A DNA stretch of 64,000 nucleotides from Gemmatimonadales bacterium (GCA_041390145.1 JAWKQM010000006.1:189078-253077), one strand, 5' to 3'. Counted from the first letter of the stretch, positions 52,282-61,516 are shown. Translations and numbers: made by a program. Notes: generated by a model from the sequence alone, not told the origin.

Positions 52282-52895
52282 AGCTGCTGGTGGCTACCCG
52301 GAGCGCCGGCAAGCAGCGCGAGGTGAAGCGGCTGCTGGCCACATCCGGCCTGGATCTCGTTTTTCCCGAAGACCTCAACCTCTTCGAAGACCCCTCCGAA
52401 GATCTCCTCGAACAGGCGGACAGTTTCCGCGCCAACGCCCTCGCCAAGGCGGAGCATTTCGCCAAGCGGTCCCAGCTGCCGACAGTGGCGGACGACTCCG
52501 GGCTTGAGGTGTTTTACCTCGGCGGCGCGCCGGGCACCCGCTCCAAGCGGTGGGCTGCGGCGACGGGGACGGCGGATGAAGTCGACGCGGCCAACAATGC
52601 CGAACTGATGCGGCGACTGGCGGGGGCGCCGGAGCTGAAACGCATGGCGCGGTATCGGTGTGCGCTGGTGTTGATCCGGAAGCCGGGGGCGATGCCTGAG
52701 ATCTTCGAGGCTGAGTGCGCCGGACGCATCCTGGAGGCGCCGGCCGGGACCGCCGGGTTCGGATATGATCCTTATTTCTTTTCCACGGATCTCGGCAAGA
52801 GCTTTGGCGAAGCAACCGACGACGAAAAGGATGCCGTCAGCCATCGGGGGCGTGCGTTCCGGGCGATGGTGGCGGCGCTGAAGGAAGACAGTTGA
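52278..52895 (+). CDS. rdgB: XTP/dITP diphosphatase
   Basis: House-cleaning nucleotidase that removes ITP, dITP and XTP. 205 residues. LLVATRSAGKQREVKRLLA corresponds to the SxN(K)xxE substrate site, here with S-A-G-K; then SFRANALAKAEHFAKRSQLP, VADDSGLEVFYLGGAPGTRS with the catalytic Asp, GFGYDPYFF, and SHRGRAF at the end. GTG start overlaps rph (GTGA). Good match to Ham1/RdgB. Confidence 0.92.
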   Translation: MKLLVATRSAGKQREVKRLLATSGLDLVFPEDLNLFEDPSEDLLEQADSFRANALAKAEHFAKRSQLPTVADDSGLEVFYLGGAPGTRSKRWAAATGTADEVDAANNAELMRRLAGAPELKRMARYRCALVLIRKPGAMPEIFEAECAGRILEAPAGTAGFGYDPYFFSTDLGKSFGEATDDEKDAVSHRGRAFRAMVAALKEDS

Positions 52896-53398
52896 TGACA
52901 CGAGCCGTGCGTGGCGTGGTGCTGGCAGCCGTACTCGGCGCCTGCGCCCCGGCCGACAAGCCGATGGAGTTTCCCGCCCTGCAGGACTTCGCCTCGCGCT
53001 ACACCGCCGCCTGGGGCAGCCAGGACGCCGCCAGCGTGGCGGCCTTCTACGCCAAGGACGGCACCCTGACGATCAATGACGGCCCCCCCGCGGTCGGTCG
53101 GCAGGCGATCATGACCGCGGCGCAGGGATTCATGTCGGCGCTGCCGGACATGGCGCTCTTCATGGATTCGATCAAGATCGTCGGGACAGGTGCGGAGTAT
53201 TTCTGGACGCTGACCGGCACCAACACCGGCCCCGGCGGGACGGGCAACGCCGTCTGGGTGAGTGGGTATGAAGAATGGACCTTCACGCGCGACGGGTTGA
53301 TCGCACAATCGCTCGGTCATTTCCCGGCGTCTGAATACGAGAAGCAGCTGCGGGGCGAAGCGCCTGACGGCGGGTCGGGCGCATCCGCGACGCCGTAG
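52895..53398 (+). CDS. SnoaL/NTF2-like lipoprotein
   Basis: 167 residues from ATG 52895, which overlaps the rdgB stop by one base (a TTG at 52892 is next to it). Lipoprotein signal GVVLAAVLGACAPAD (lipobox LGAC, Cys at 16 or 17). The mature part has a ketosteroid-isomerase/NTF2-like alpha+beta fold: DFASRYTAAWGSQDAASVAA, FYAKDGTLTINDGPPAVGRQ, and GYEEWTFTRDGLIAQSLGHF, as in SnoaL/DUF4440 proteins. Ligand unknown. Confidence 0.75.
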   Translation: MTRAVRGVVLAAVLGACAPADKPMEFPALQDFASRYTAAWGSQDAASVAAFYAKDGTLTINDGPPAVGRQAIMTAAQGFMSALPDMALFMDSIKIVGTGAEYFWTLTGTNTGPGGTGNAVWVSGYEEWTFTRDGLIAQSLGHFPASEYEKQLRGEAPDGGSGASATP

Positions 53399-53414
53399 GC
53401 CGATTACGGTGCCC

Positions 53415-54531
53415 TCACGACTCGGCGCAGGCGATCGCCGCCTGCAGCAGGGCCGGCGTCGTCCGGAAGTGGGAATTTGCGTGGCTCGAACCGCCCTGGT
53501 TGACGCTGACCGCCGCGACCACTCCGGTGGCAGGGTCGTAGAGTACCAGCGCGGTGGCGTTGCCGGTGGCGCCACTGTGGCCATAGAGCGTCCGCCCGAG
53601 GTAGTTATACCGCCGGATGCCGAGTCCCCTGCCGAGTCTGGCCTGCGATCCCTCCATCGTCCGGGACAATCCTCAGCATCTCCGCCCGCGTGCCTGGGGC
53701 GAGCAGCGTGCCGGCAAAGGTGCGCTGCGCGAAGTCCGCGATGTCGCCGGCCGAGGCCTGGACTTCGATGCGGGAACTGAACAGGGCCGGACCGAAGTAG
53801 AGTGCGCTGAAGTCGTACAGCACGCCGGCCGCGTTCGATGCCCACTGCGTGGCGAGGGGACCAGGGGCGGGGCCGTCGCCTGCCACCCAGCTCTGCGTGT
53901 GTCCGGGCCAGAGCTCGCGCTGCATGAATGTGCCAACCGACACGCCGGATTCACGAGCCACGATGATGCCAAGCAGGAGCCGATTGGTGTTCGAGGCGTT
54001 CCAGCCCGTGCCCGGCGCGAAGAGGGGTGGCCCGATGAACGCCAGCAGTTCATCCGGCTGCCAGTATCGGTCGGGGTCCGCCAGGATGGTGGCGCTGTAG
54101 TTGGGTGCCGCGGAGTAGTCGGCGAGCCCGCTGGTCTGCTGCATCACCAGCCGGAGAGGAATCGAGGGGTTCACGTTGGACGCGTTCGGGAACCAGCGGC
54201 CGAGCGTGTCGTCAAGCGCGATCACGCCCTGGTCCACCAGCCGCAACGCGGCCACCACGGTGTACATCTTGGAGATACTGCCGGTTCCGATCATGAGGTC
54301 GGATCGCATGGGATCCTGCACCCCGTTCCTGCCGTAGACCCCGTGCCAGGCGTGCCGGCCTGGGATCAGCACCGCGGCCTGGGAGCCATGTACGCCATTG
54401 CGGGCGGAGCTGTCCCGCAGGATCGCATCGAACGCCGCATCGGCGGCCGGGCAGGCATCGGGCCCGGCGCTCGCGGAGGAACAGTGCAGGAGCAGCACGG
54501 CGAGCCCGAGCGAGACGACACGACGACTCAT
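53415..54531 (-). pseudogene. Frameshifted serine hydrolase of the beta-lactamase/transpeptidase-like family
   Basis: ATG 54531 begins a signal peptide (VVSLGLAVLLLHCSSASA) and a class C-type domain: MIGTGSISKMYTVVAALRL with the SxxK nucleophile, TSGLADYSAAPNYS (Tyr motif region), LLGIIVARESGVSVGTFMQR. The frame ends at 53605 after MLRIVPDDGG. The rest of the family C-terminus, GSQARLGRGLGIRRYNYLGR and YGHSGATGNATALVLYDPATG with the HSG third motif, is in the -1/+2 frame and ends at 53415. Removing one G near 53650-53655 joins both parts as ...PDDGGSQARLGRG. Either a recent inactivation or a sequencing error. Confidence 0.8.
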
Positions 54532-54701
54532 GAGATGTCTCCGCGGTGTGAGGTAGCCCCGGGGACGGGACTTGAGTGGTAGGACGACGCAGGAGTCCCG
54601 GGCCACACGGCCCGGTGAACAGCCGAGTTGCCCGGTGTTCCGTCCACCCGTAGCTTCACTCACCTGTCCAAACTCTCACGCCCGGCACACAGGAACGACG
54701 C

Positions 54702-55889
54702 ATGCGACGTCTCGGTGCACTTGCTCTCCTGATCATCATCGCGGTCACGACCGTTGCGGCCACCCATGCGTCCCGGGTCCTGGATAACGGCCTTGCGCGC
54801 ACCCCGCCGATGGGGTGGAACAGCTGGAACAAGTTCGGCTGCAACGTGAGCGACTCGCTCATCCGCGGGGTGGCCGATGCGATGAGCTCCAATGGCATGC
54901 GTGAGGCGGGGTATCAGTACGTCACCATCGATGACTGCTGGCAGGTGGCGCGCGCCGCCGATGGAACCATTCTGGCCGACTCCGTCAGGTTCCCGCATGG
55001 CATGAAGTCGCTGGCCGACTATGTGCACGCGAAGGGGCTCAAGTTCGGCATCTACACCGACGCCGGCCGCCAAACCTGCGAGGGACGACCCGGCAGCTAT
55101 GGGTACGAGGCGATCGACGCGAAGACGTACGCATCATGGGGTGTGGACTACGTGAAGGTGGACTGGTGCAACAGCGAAGGGCTCGACGCGCCGACGCAAT
55201 ACGCCATCTTCGGCAGGGCGCTGGCGGCCTCCGGGCGGAAGATCGTCTACAGCATCTGCGAGTGGGGAAGCAACCGACCCTGGGAGTGGGCGCCACCCAT
55301 CGGCAACCTCTGGCGCACCACCGGCGACATCAGCGACCGGTGGGGCAGTGTGCTCTCGATCGTCGATCTCTCCTCCCAGTACTGGCATGTGGCACGGCCC
55401 GGCGCGTGGAACGATCCCGACATGCTCGAAGTGGGCAACGGCGGGATGACCACGACGGAGTATCGGGCCCATTTCAGCCTCTGGGCCATGATGGCGGCGC
55501 CACTCATCGCCGGGAACGACGTTCGCACCATGTCGGATTCCACCCGGGAAGCTGCTGCCACTCGCGATATCCTCCTCAATCGGGAGGTCATTGCGGTCGA
55601 TCAGGATCCGCTGGGGGTGCAGGGCACCATCGTGCAGGCGTGGCCCAGCGAGCTGCAGGTCTGGGTCAAGCCGCTGGCTGACGGATCGCGGGCGGTGCTC
55701 CTCTTCAATCGCGCGTCGGTGCCGTCGGCCATCACCGCGTACTGGAGTCGGGTCGGCATCAAGACCAAGGCGGCGCGAGTCCGGGATCTCTGGGCGCACA
55801 CCGACTCGGCATCCGTCGAGTCCCGGTACACCGCCACGGTTCCCTCGCACGGAGTGGTGATGTTGCGGGTGTGGCCGGTGGGGGAATAG
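54702..55889 (+). CDS. Secreted GH27 alpha-galactosidase
   Basis: 395 residues. Signal peptide (LGALALLIIIAVTTVAATHA), then the GH27 barrel: LARTPPMGWNSWNKFGCNVS, YQYVTIDDCWQ, YGYEAIDAKTYASWGVDYVK, KVDWCN with the nucleophile Asp (residue 154), ICEWGSNRPWEWA, the RTTGDISDRW block of the acid/base, and WNDPDMLEVGNGGMT, followed by a C-terminal beta-sandwich. It releases terminal alpha-1,x-linked galactose. An SD (AGGAACGACGC) precedes the ATG. The next gene's ATG follows the TAG directly, so the three genes to 59858 form a glycan-degradation unit. Confidence 0.93.
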   Translation: MRRLGALALLIIIAVTTVAATHASRVLDNGLARTPPMGWNSWNKFGCNVSDSLIRGVADAMSSNGMREAGYQYVTIDDCWQVARAADGTILADSVRFPHGMKSLADYVHAKGLKFGIYTDAGRQTCEGRPGSYGYEAIDAKTYASWGVDYVKVDWCNSEGLDAPTQYAIFGRALAASGRKIVYSICEWGSNRPWEWAPPIGNLWRTTGDISDRWGSVLSIVDLSSQYWHVARPGAWNDPDMLEVGNGGMTTTEYRAHFSLWAMMAAPLIAGNDVRTMSDSTREAAATRDILLNREVIAVDQDPLGVQGTIVQAWPSELQVWVKPLADGSRAVLLFNRASVPSAITAYWSRVGIKTKAARVRDLWAHTDSASVESRYTATVPSHGVVMLRVWPVGE

Positions 55890-57599
55890 ATGCAATCCAC
55901 CGCTCGACAGGTGCTCACCTCCGCCCTCTGCCTCACCCTGTTGGGCTGCTCGGGCTCAGACGGCACGGGGCCCGCCACGCCTGAAGGACCGCAGATCCTG
56001 GCGCTCGGCCCGAACCAGACCTACCCAGGTACACCCGGCATGACGCTGGCGGTCCACGGCAGCCGATTCTCCCCGAACTCCGTCGTCGAATGGAACGGAT
56101 CTCCGCGAGCCACAACGTTCGGTGATGGAGCTCACCTGAGCGCATTCATTCCAGCGGGTGACCTGACCTCGCCCGACACCGCGTTCGTGCGGGTGCGCGA
56201 TGGGGAGGACCTCTCCGCGGCCGCGCGGTTCGTTATCTCCCCGACTGCCGACTGGCTGTCCATCGGCGATCGGTTCCCCTTGCCGGACGCCGAAGCCAAC
56301 ATCGGGGACCTCCTGACGGCCACCTTTACCGACGCGCTCGACCCCGTCAGCCTGACCGATTCCAGCGTGACGCTCTCCGATGGCGGTGTGCCGGTGCCGA
56401 GTACACGCGTCTATGACGCTGCCACGCGTACCGTCACCGTCTCCGCCACCCTCCAGCCGCTCCATTCCTACGTCCTCACGTTCGGGACGGACATTCGAAG
56501 CGAGCATCTCGGGGCGCTCCCGGCTCCCATCTCGTGGGGCTTCACGCTGCCTCGGGCGCGGGTGGTCACCTTGAGCGCCAGCGGTGTGCGGCCCGCCATC
56601 GCGGTCACGACCGATGGGAAGCCACACGTGGCATTCCGGAACGACGACGGCCCCGGCGGCTATACCCTGCAACTGGACGACTGCACGGCAGATTGCACGT
56701 CGGAGGGCGGGTGGACCGGGCGGGCGCTGGACGTGGGCGGGGACTATGCGAACCTGGTGGCCGGGTCTGGGAACACCCTGCATATCGGCTATCAGGGGTT
56801 TGGTGTTGATTATGCGAACACGCTCGGGGGGCACACGGTGGTGGATACGACCGGGTGGCTCGGATGGACATCGATCGGGATCGCGCCCGGGGGCCGGCTT
56901 CACATGGCGTACTACGCGAGCACCAAGCTTCGTCACGCGACATGCCAGGGGAGCTGCCTGACGCCGGGCAGCTGGATCGTGGACACGGTCGACACGACCG
57001 GGGACACGGGTGCGTACACCACGACCACCGTCGATGCCGCGGGAACGGTCCACATCGCGTACCTCCGGAACGACACGGGTGATCTCCGCTATGCGACCTG
57101 CCCCGCGGAGTGCACCGCGGGTGGCTGGTCCACCGCCACGGTCGCCTCCGACGGCAACGTCGGTTACGGCGCCTCGATCAAGGTGAGCGGCGGCACCGCA
57201 CATCTCACCTACATCGATGCCACGCTTGGTGCGGTCCGCTACGCGACCTGCAGCTCGAACTGCCTGGATTCCGCCAGTTGGTCCCTGACGACGGTCGCCG
57301 GGGTCTCTGCCGGGCAGCTGGGCAGCATCCCGTACGACACCTACCTGGAGACAAGCCTGGCGCTCCTGCCCGGGGGCGGGCTGGCGGTGGCCTACTTCGA
57401 CGTGGTCGACCTGGCTGTCCGGGTCGCGAGCTGCGCGACCGGATGTGACCAGACGTCGAACTGGCAGTCTGTGCTTGTGTCCCGTAGGGGGCCTGCATGG
57501 CCACCGGCCTACGCCCTGGGACTCGCGGTCGCGCCCAACGGCAGGACCTCTGTCGTCTGGCAGGGGGCCCACGAGACGATCTTCTACATCGAGTACTAG
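55890..57599 (+). CDS. Secreted lipoprotein with IPT/Ig-like domains and Cys-paired beta-propeller repeats
   Basis: 569 residues. Lipoprotein signal QVLTSALCLTLLGCSGSDG (lipobox LLGC, Cys at 20). An IPT/TIG-like domain (about 33-115, ILALGPNQTYPGTPGMTLAV) and a Big_5-like Ig domain (about 115-215) are followed by a propeller-like half with about five repeats, each of the form 'HVAFRN/HIAYLRN ... xxCxxxCxxxxW' (e.g. CTADCTSEGGW, CPAECTAGGW, CSSNCLDSASW). The CxxxC pairs are spaced about 60 residues apart. Function unknown; adhesion or substrate binding for the flanking glycosidases is plausible. Confidence 0.7.
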   Translation: MQSTARQVLTSALCLTLLGCSGSDGTGPATPEGPQILALGPNQTYPGTPGMTLAVHGSRFSPNSVVEWNGSPRATTFGDGAHLSAFIPAGDLTSPDTAFVRVRDGEDLSAAARFVISPTADWLSIGDRFPLPDAEANIGDLLTATFTDALDPVSLTDSSVTLSDGGVPVPSTRVYDAATRTVTVSATLQPLHSYVLTFGTDIRSEHLGALPAPISWGFTLPRARVVTLSASGVRPAIAVTTDGKPHVAFRNDDGPGGYTLQLDDCTADCTSEGGWTGRALDVGGDYANLVAGSGNTLHIGYQGFGVDYANTLGGHTVVDTTGWLGWTSIGIAPGGRLHMAYYASTKLRHATCQGSCLTPGSWIVDTVDTTGDTGAYTTTTVDAAGTVHIAYLRNDTGDLRYATCPAECTAGGWSTATVASDGNVGYGASIKVSGGTAHLTYIDATLGAVRYATCSSNCLDSASWSLTTVAGVSAGQLGSIPYDTYLETSLALLPGGGLAVAYFDVVDLAVRVASCATGCDQTSNWQSVLVSRRGPAWPPAYALGLAVAPNGRTSVVWQGAHETIFYIEY

Positions 57600-57611
57600 A
57601 ACACTTCCTGC

Positions 57612-59858
57612 ATGGCGGCCGAGGTCGCCGATTGGATCCGATTGATGCTGCCAACCCTCCTGCTCACCGGCATGCTGACGGCTGCGTCAGCTCCTTCACC
57701 AGTGACCGCCGGCCCACCCCGCGACTCGGTGGATCTCGCCGCCATCGCCGCGCTCATCGACCGCGTCCTCCCAGGCCGCGCACAGGACTTCACGCTCACG
57801 GTGATTCCCGACAGCGCCGGCCTCGACGTTTTCGAGGTGGATCAGGACGGCAGCCGCATCGTCCTCCGTGGCTCCTCGGGCGTGGCGCTCGCCTCGGCGC
57901 TCAACTGGTACCTTGAGGATGTCGCCGGTGTGAGCGTGTCACTCCCCCTGCAACCGGTCTACCTTCACACGCTGCCCGCCGTCTCGGCCAAGGCGCGGCA
58001 CACCACTCGCTACCGCATCCGCTACTTCTTCAACTACTGCACCTTTTCCTACTCCATGGCGTGGTGGGACTGGGCCGACTGGCAGCGGATGATCGACTGG
58101 ATGGCACTCAAGGGGGTCAACGCGCCCCTGGCAGTGACAGGGCAGGAGGCGGTGTGGCGGGAGGTGCTGCAGGAGTTTGGGTTCAGCCGTGAGCAGGTGG
58201 GGCAGTTTCTCGTGGGGCCCGCGTACCTCCCCTGGGGATGGATGGGGAACATCGACGGCCTGGGCGGGCCGCTGCCGGACTCCTGGATTGACAGTCACAT
58301 CACCCTCGAGCGGCAGATCCTCGCGCGCGAACGCGCGCTGGGCATGACGCCGGTGCTCCAGGGGTTCACCGGACATGTGCCGGAGTCCATTACCCAGATT
58401 TATCCCGCCGCCACGATCCACCAGACCGGCGACTGGTCGGCGGGCTTCAGCGGCACCTGGTTCCTCGATCCGACCGACTCGCTTTTCCAGCGCTTCGGCC
58501 GGCGCTTCGTCGAGACGCAGACCGCGCTCTATGGGACCGATCACCTGTATGCCGCCGATCCCTTCAACGAAATCGATCCTCCGTCGGACGATTCGACCTT
58601 CCTGGCGGGGATGGGGAAGGCCATTTACGGCGCCATGCACGGAGCGGATCCCGAGGCGACGTGGGTCCTGCAGGGGTGGTTCCTCTACTACCAGGCGAAG
58701 TTCTGGCGCGCCCCACAGGCGCGCGCCATGTTGGGCGCGGTGCCGAACGACCGCATGGTGGTGCTGGATCTCTGGGGCGACCGCTACCCGGTCTGGAAGG
58801 CCCGCGAGGGGTTCTACGGCAAGCCGTGGGTCTGGAACGTCCTGTACAACTTCGGCGGCAAGGTCAGCATGAACGGCGACCTCCCGAAGATTGCCGCCAA
58901 CCTCGACAGCGTTCTCCGCAGTCCGGACAAGGGGAACCTCGTCGGCCTCGGCATGACGATGGAGGGACTCGGCACCAACCCGATCGTGCCCGATTTCGTG
59001 ATGGGCCAGACCTGGCTCGACAGCGTGCCGCCGGTGGAATCCTGGACCAAGGACTATATCGCGCGGCGCTATGGCGCCCCCGACCCTCATGCGTGGCACG
59101 CCTGGCAGCTGCTCCTTGCCACCGCGTATCGCTCAGGCGCGCAGACCGGCAACTTCCTCGCCGAGCGCCCGCAATTCTACGAGAAGGGCACCCGGTACCG
59201 GTCGGAGCCGGTGCCGCCCTATGACCCGCGGATCCTGGCCGCGGCGCTCGATTCGCTGCTCGCCGCCGCGCCGGCCCTCGGCGCCAACGACGCGTACCGC
59301 TACGACGTGGTGAACCTGGCCCGCCAGGTCCTGGGAGAACTGGGACTGCCGCTGATCAATGCGGTCCAGGCCGCCTACGACCGGAAGGACCAGGCCGCGC
59401 TGCATGCGGCGGAGCAGCGTGTCGTTGACCTGCTCCAGGACCTGAACACCCTCGCCGGCACCCGCCGCGAGTTCCTGCTGGGCGTCTGGCTGGCGGATGC
59501 GCGGCGGTGGGGAACGACCGCCGACGAGCGGCGGCTGTACGAGTATAACGCGCGGAACATCATCACCCTCTGGGGCAGCAAGTGCACCGAGGGCCAGAAT
59601 GACGACCTGAACCTCTACGCGTTCAAGGAATGGGAGGGGATGTTTACGTCGTACTACCTGCCGCGCTGGGAGGCGTTCTTCAAGCTGCTCAACCACTCCG
59701 TCACCACCGGCGTACAGTTCGACCGCGCGCCGTTCGCGGCTGAGATGTGCGCGTGGGAGCAGCAGTGGTCACGGGAGACCGGTTCGTTCCCCACGGAGCC
59801 GCAGGGCGATGCGGTGGCAACCGCCCGGCGGCTCGCGGCGAAGTATCACGTGCAGTGA
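57612..59858 (+). CDS. Secreted GH89 alpha-N-acetylglucosaminidase
   Basis: 748 residues, homologous to human NAGLU. Signal segment (MLPTLLLTGMLTAASA, with an internal ATG at 57645 as an alternative start), N-terminal alpha/beta domain, and the catalytic barrel: YFFNYCTFSYSMAWWDW, ERQILARERALGMTPVLQGF, DPFNEIDPPSDD (acid/base Glu) and GLGMTMEGLGTNPI (nucleophile Glu). A helical C-terminal domain follows. It removes terminal alpha-linked GlcNAc from mucin-like or heparan-like glycans. Together with the GH27 enzyme it suggests use of host-type or exopolysaccharide alpha-glycans. Confidence 0.92.
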   Translation: MAAEVADWIRLMLPTLLLTGMLTAASAPSPVTAGPPRDSVDLAAIAALIDRVLPGRAQDFTLTVIPDSAGLDVFEVDQDGSRIVLRGSSGVALASALNWYLEDVAGVSVSLPLQPVYLHTLPAVSAKARHTTRYRIRYFFNYCTFSYSMAWWDWADWQRMIDWMALKGVNAPLAVTGQEAVWREVLQEFGFSREQVGQFLVGPAYLPWGWMGNIDGLGGPLPDSWIDSHITLERQILARERALGMTPVLQGFTGHVPESITQIYPAATIHQTGDWSAGFSGTWFLDPTDSLFQRFGRRFVETQTALYGTDHLYAADPFNEIDPPSDDSTFLAGMGKAIYGAMHGADPEATWVLQGWFLYYQAKFWRAPQARAMLGAVPNDRMVVLDLWGDRYPVWKAREGFYGKPWVWNVLYNFGGKVSMNGDLPKIAANLDSVLRSPDKGNLVGLGMTMEGLGTNPIVPDFVMGQTWLDSVPPVESWTKDYIARRYGAPDPHAWHAWQLLLATAYRSGAQTGNFLAERPQFYEKGTRYRSEPVPPYDPRILAAALDSLLAAAPALGANDAYRYDVVNLARQVLGELGLPLINAVQAAYDRKDQAALHAAEQRVVDLLQDLNTLAGTRREFLLGVWLADARRWGTTADERRLYEYNARNIITLWGSKCTEGQNDDLNLYAFKEWEGMFTSYYLPRWEAFFKLLNHSVTTGVQFDRAPFAAEMCAWEQQWSRETGSFPTEPQGDAVATARRLAAKYHVQ

Positions 59859-59871
59859 GACGGCAGGCCGG

Positions 59872-60105
59872 TCAGGCGAACCACCCCTCGACCTTCGATC
59901 GGGTCGGCACGCCGCCGGCATGCACCACCTGCCCGTCCAGCACGACCCCAGGAGTGGACATGATCCCGTAGGACATGATGTCCTTCATGTCCTCGACCTT
60001 GGTCAGGGTGAATTCGACCCCTTTCGCCCGGGCGACGGTCTCGATCAACCCCGCGGTCGACTTGCAATTGGAACAGCCCGAGCCGAGTACCTTGATGTCG
60101 ATCAT
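59872..60105 (-). CDS. Small thioredoxin-like redox protein
   Basis: 77 residues: IDIKVLGSGCSNCKSTAGLIE with a CxxC (CSNC, about 11-14) and IMSTPGVVLDGQVVHAGGVP with the cis-Pro loop, the signature of the MTH895/'redox-active disulfide protein 2' family. No signal peptide, so cytoplasmic. It ends the operon of ArsR regulator and ArsP-like permease, a combination common in bacteria and thought to serve in metal(loid) or thiol export. The 16-base gap to the permease points to co-transcription. Confidence 0.88.
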   Translation of the reverse strand: MIDIKVLGSGCSNCKSTAGLIETVARAKGVEFTLTKVEDMKDIMSYGIMSTPGVVLDGQVVHAGGVPTRSKVEGWFA

Positions 60106-60121
60106 GGTGTCATGCCTTGGA

Positions 60122-61186
60122 TCAGGTGAACAGAACGTTGAAGAGGAACCCGACGGCCAGGATACCCACCCCCACGACCCCCAGAAAAACCGCCAGCAGC
60201 TTTGGGGTCAGCACCTTCCGCAGGATGATCGTCTCGGGGAGGGAGAGGGCAATTACCGACATCATGAAGGCCAGCACCGTCCCCAGCGCCGCGCCCTTCC
60301 CAAGCAGCGCCTCGACGACCGGAATGATGCCGGCGGCGTTGGAGTACATCGGGATGCCCACCAGGACCGCGGCCGGTACGGACCACCAGGAATCCTTCCC
60401 CATGATGGTCGCCAGGAGTTCCGCCGGCGCGAAGCCGTGAATGAAGGCGCCGACGGCGATTCCAGCGATCATCCACATCCACACCCGCCCGACGATCTCC
60501 CGGACGGCGGTCACGCCCTCCTTCAACCGGTCGACGAAGGTCAGGGCGCCCGACGTTATGACGGCATCGGTCGCGCGTACCTCGCGGACCCATGATTCGA
60601 GCCAGCCCTCCAGGTGCAGTCGCCCGATGACCCAACCGGCGACGATGGCAACGCCAAGTCCGAAGCCGAGGTACGCGACCGCGACTTTCCACCCCAGCAG
60701 GGCAAACAGCAGCCCCAGCGCCACCTCGTTGATCATCGGGGCCGCAATCAGGAACGAGAACGTCACCCCGAGCGGGACACCCGCGGATACGAACCCGACG
60801 AAGAGCGGGACGGCAGAGCAGGAGCAGAACGGGGTGAAGATCCCGAGTCCCGCCGCCGCCACGTTGCCGGCACCCTCGCTCCTGCCGGAGAGCAGGGCGC
60901 GTGTCCGTTCGGGAGAGAAATAGCTGCGCACGACACCCATCACGAAGACCACGAGGGTCAGGAGCAACAGGACCTTCGGCGTGTCATACACGAAGAAGCG
61001 AACGGCTTCCTCGAGCCGCGTCCCCCGCTCCAAGCCGAGACTGGCGGAGATCCACTCCGACAGGGGCACCAGCTGGCTGTAAATCGCGAACCAGAGCACG
61101 ATCGCGCCCAGCGTGAGGCTGAGCCATTTGACGGTGGATGGCGCCGGCTGCTGCCCGGGCGTGTGGAGGGCCGCACTCGTGGTCAC
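60122..61186 (-). CDS. ArsP/SO_0444-type efflux permease
   Basis: 354 residues from GTG 61186, which overlaps the ArsR stop (GTGA). About eight to ten membrane helices. The family hallmark GIFTPFCSCSAVPLFVGFVSAG (about 115-136) with the CSC motif, and a repeat of the motif style in GIPMYSNAAGIIPVVEALL, are present. Members export trivalent organoarsenicals or other thiol-reactive compounds (DUF318). A Cys motif and an adjacent thioredoxin and ArsR suggest a metalloid or thiol substrate; which one is unknown. Confidence 0.88.
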   Translation of the reverse strand: MTTSAALHTPGQQPAPSTVKWLSLTLGAIVLWFAIYSQLVPLSEWISASLGLERGTRLEEAVRFFVYDTPKVLLLLTLVVFVMGVVRSYFSPERTRALLSGRSEGAGNVAAAGLGIFTPFCSCSAVPLFVGFVSAGVPLGVTFSFLIAAPMINEVALGLLFALLGWKVAVAYLGFGLGVAIVAGWVIGRLHLEGWLESWVREVRATDAVITSGALTFVDRLKEGVTAVREIVGRVWMWMIAGIAVGAFIHGFAPAELLATIMGKDSWWSVPAAVLVGIPMYSNAAGIIPVVEALLGKGAALGTVLAFMMSVIALSLPETIILRKVLTPKLLAVFLGVVGVGILAVGFLFNVLFT

Positions 61187-61482
61187 GCGACCCGCCTTGG
61201 GGGGGCGGCGTCCAGGCTGGCCAGGACGGCCTCGACGATGCGGACTTGCGGTCGTGGCAGGGAAGGGTTCCGGCGATACCGCACCCATTGGGCGTCCCGG
61301 CGGTCGACCACGAGGCCGACCCGCTTCAGCTGCGCCATATGCCGTGACATGCGCGACTGGGACGCCCCGAGCCGTTCCATCAGCTCACAGACACAGTGCT
61401 CCTGACCGTCCCAGAGGAGGCGGAGGGCACCCAGCCGAGTGGGCTCGGCGATGGCGGTGAGGAGGGGCTTGAGTTCATCCAT
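61183..61482 (-). CDS. ArsR-family transcriptional regulator
   Basis: 99-residue winged-helix repressor. It has IAEPTRLGALRLLWDGQEHC, CVCELMERLGASQSRMSRHM (recognition helix) and DRRDAQWVRYRRN. The HCVCEL motif resembles the metal-binding CVCEL of As(III)/Sb(III) sensors. Start at ATG 61482, because a promoter ends five bases before it; the frame reaches GTG 61506 but that lies inside the promoter spacer. It leads the operon arsR-permease-thioredoxin and presumably represses it. The GCGCATR repeats overlap its promoter. Confidence 0.9.
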   Translation of the reverse strand: MDELKPLLTAIAEPTRLGALRLLWDGQEHCVCELMERLGASQSRMSRHMAQLKRVGLVVDRRDAQWVRYRRNPSLPRPQVRIVEAVLASLDAAPPRRVA

Positions 61483-61487
61483 GTCCG

Positions 61488-61516
61488 AATATACACTCAC
61501 GCGCATATGCCAGCAA
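61488..61516 (-). promoter_or_regulatory. Promoter of the arsR operon, leaderless geometry
   Basis: Minus strand: TTGCTG (61516-61511), 17-base spacer, TATATT (61493-61488), five bases before the ATG at 61482. No SD. The spacer contains GCGCATA/TATGCGC, a likely operator half-site. Confidence 0.55.

Noticed and set aside
53415..54531. Programmed frameshift in the serine hydrolase
   Set aside because: No slippery heptamer or downstream structure is evident; a simple one-base insertion or base-call error is more likely.
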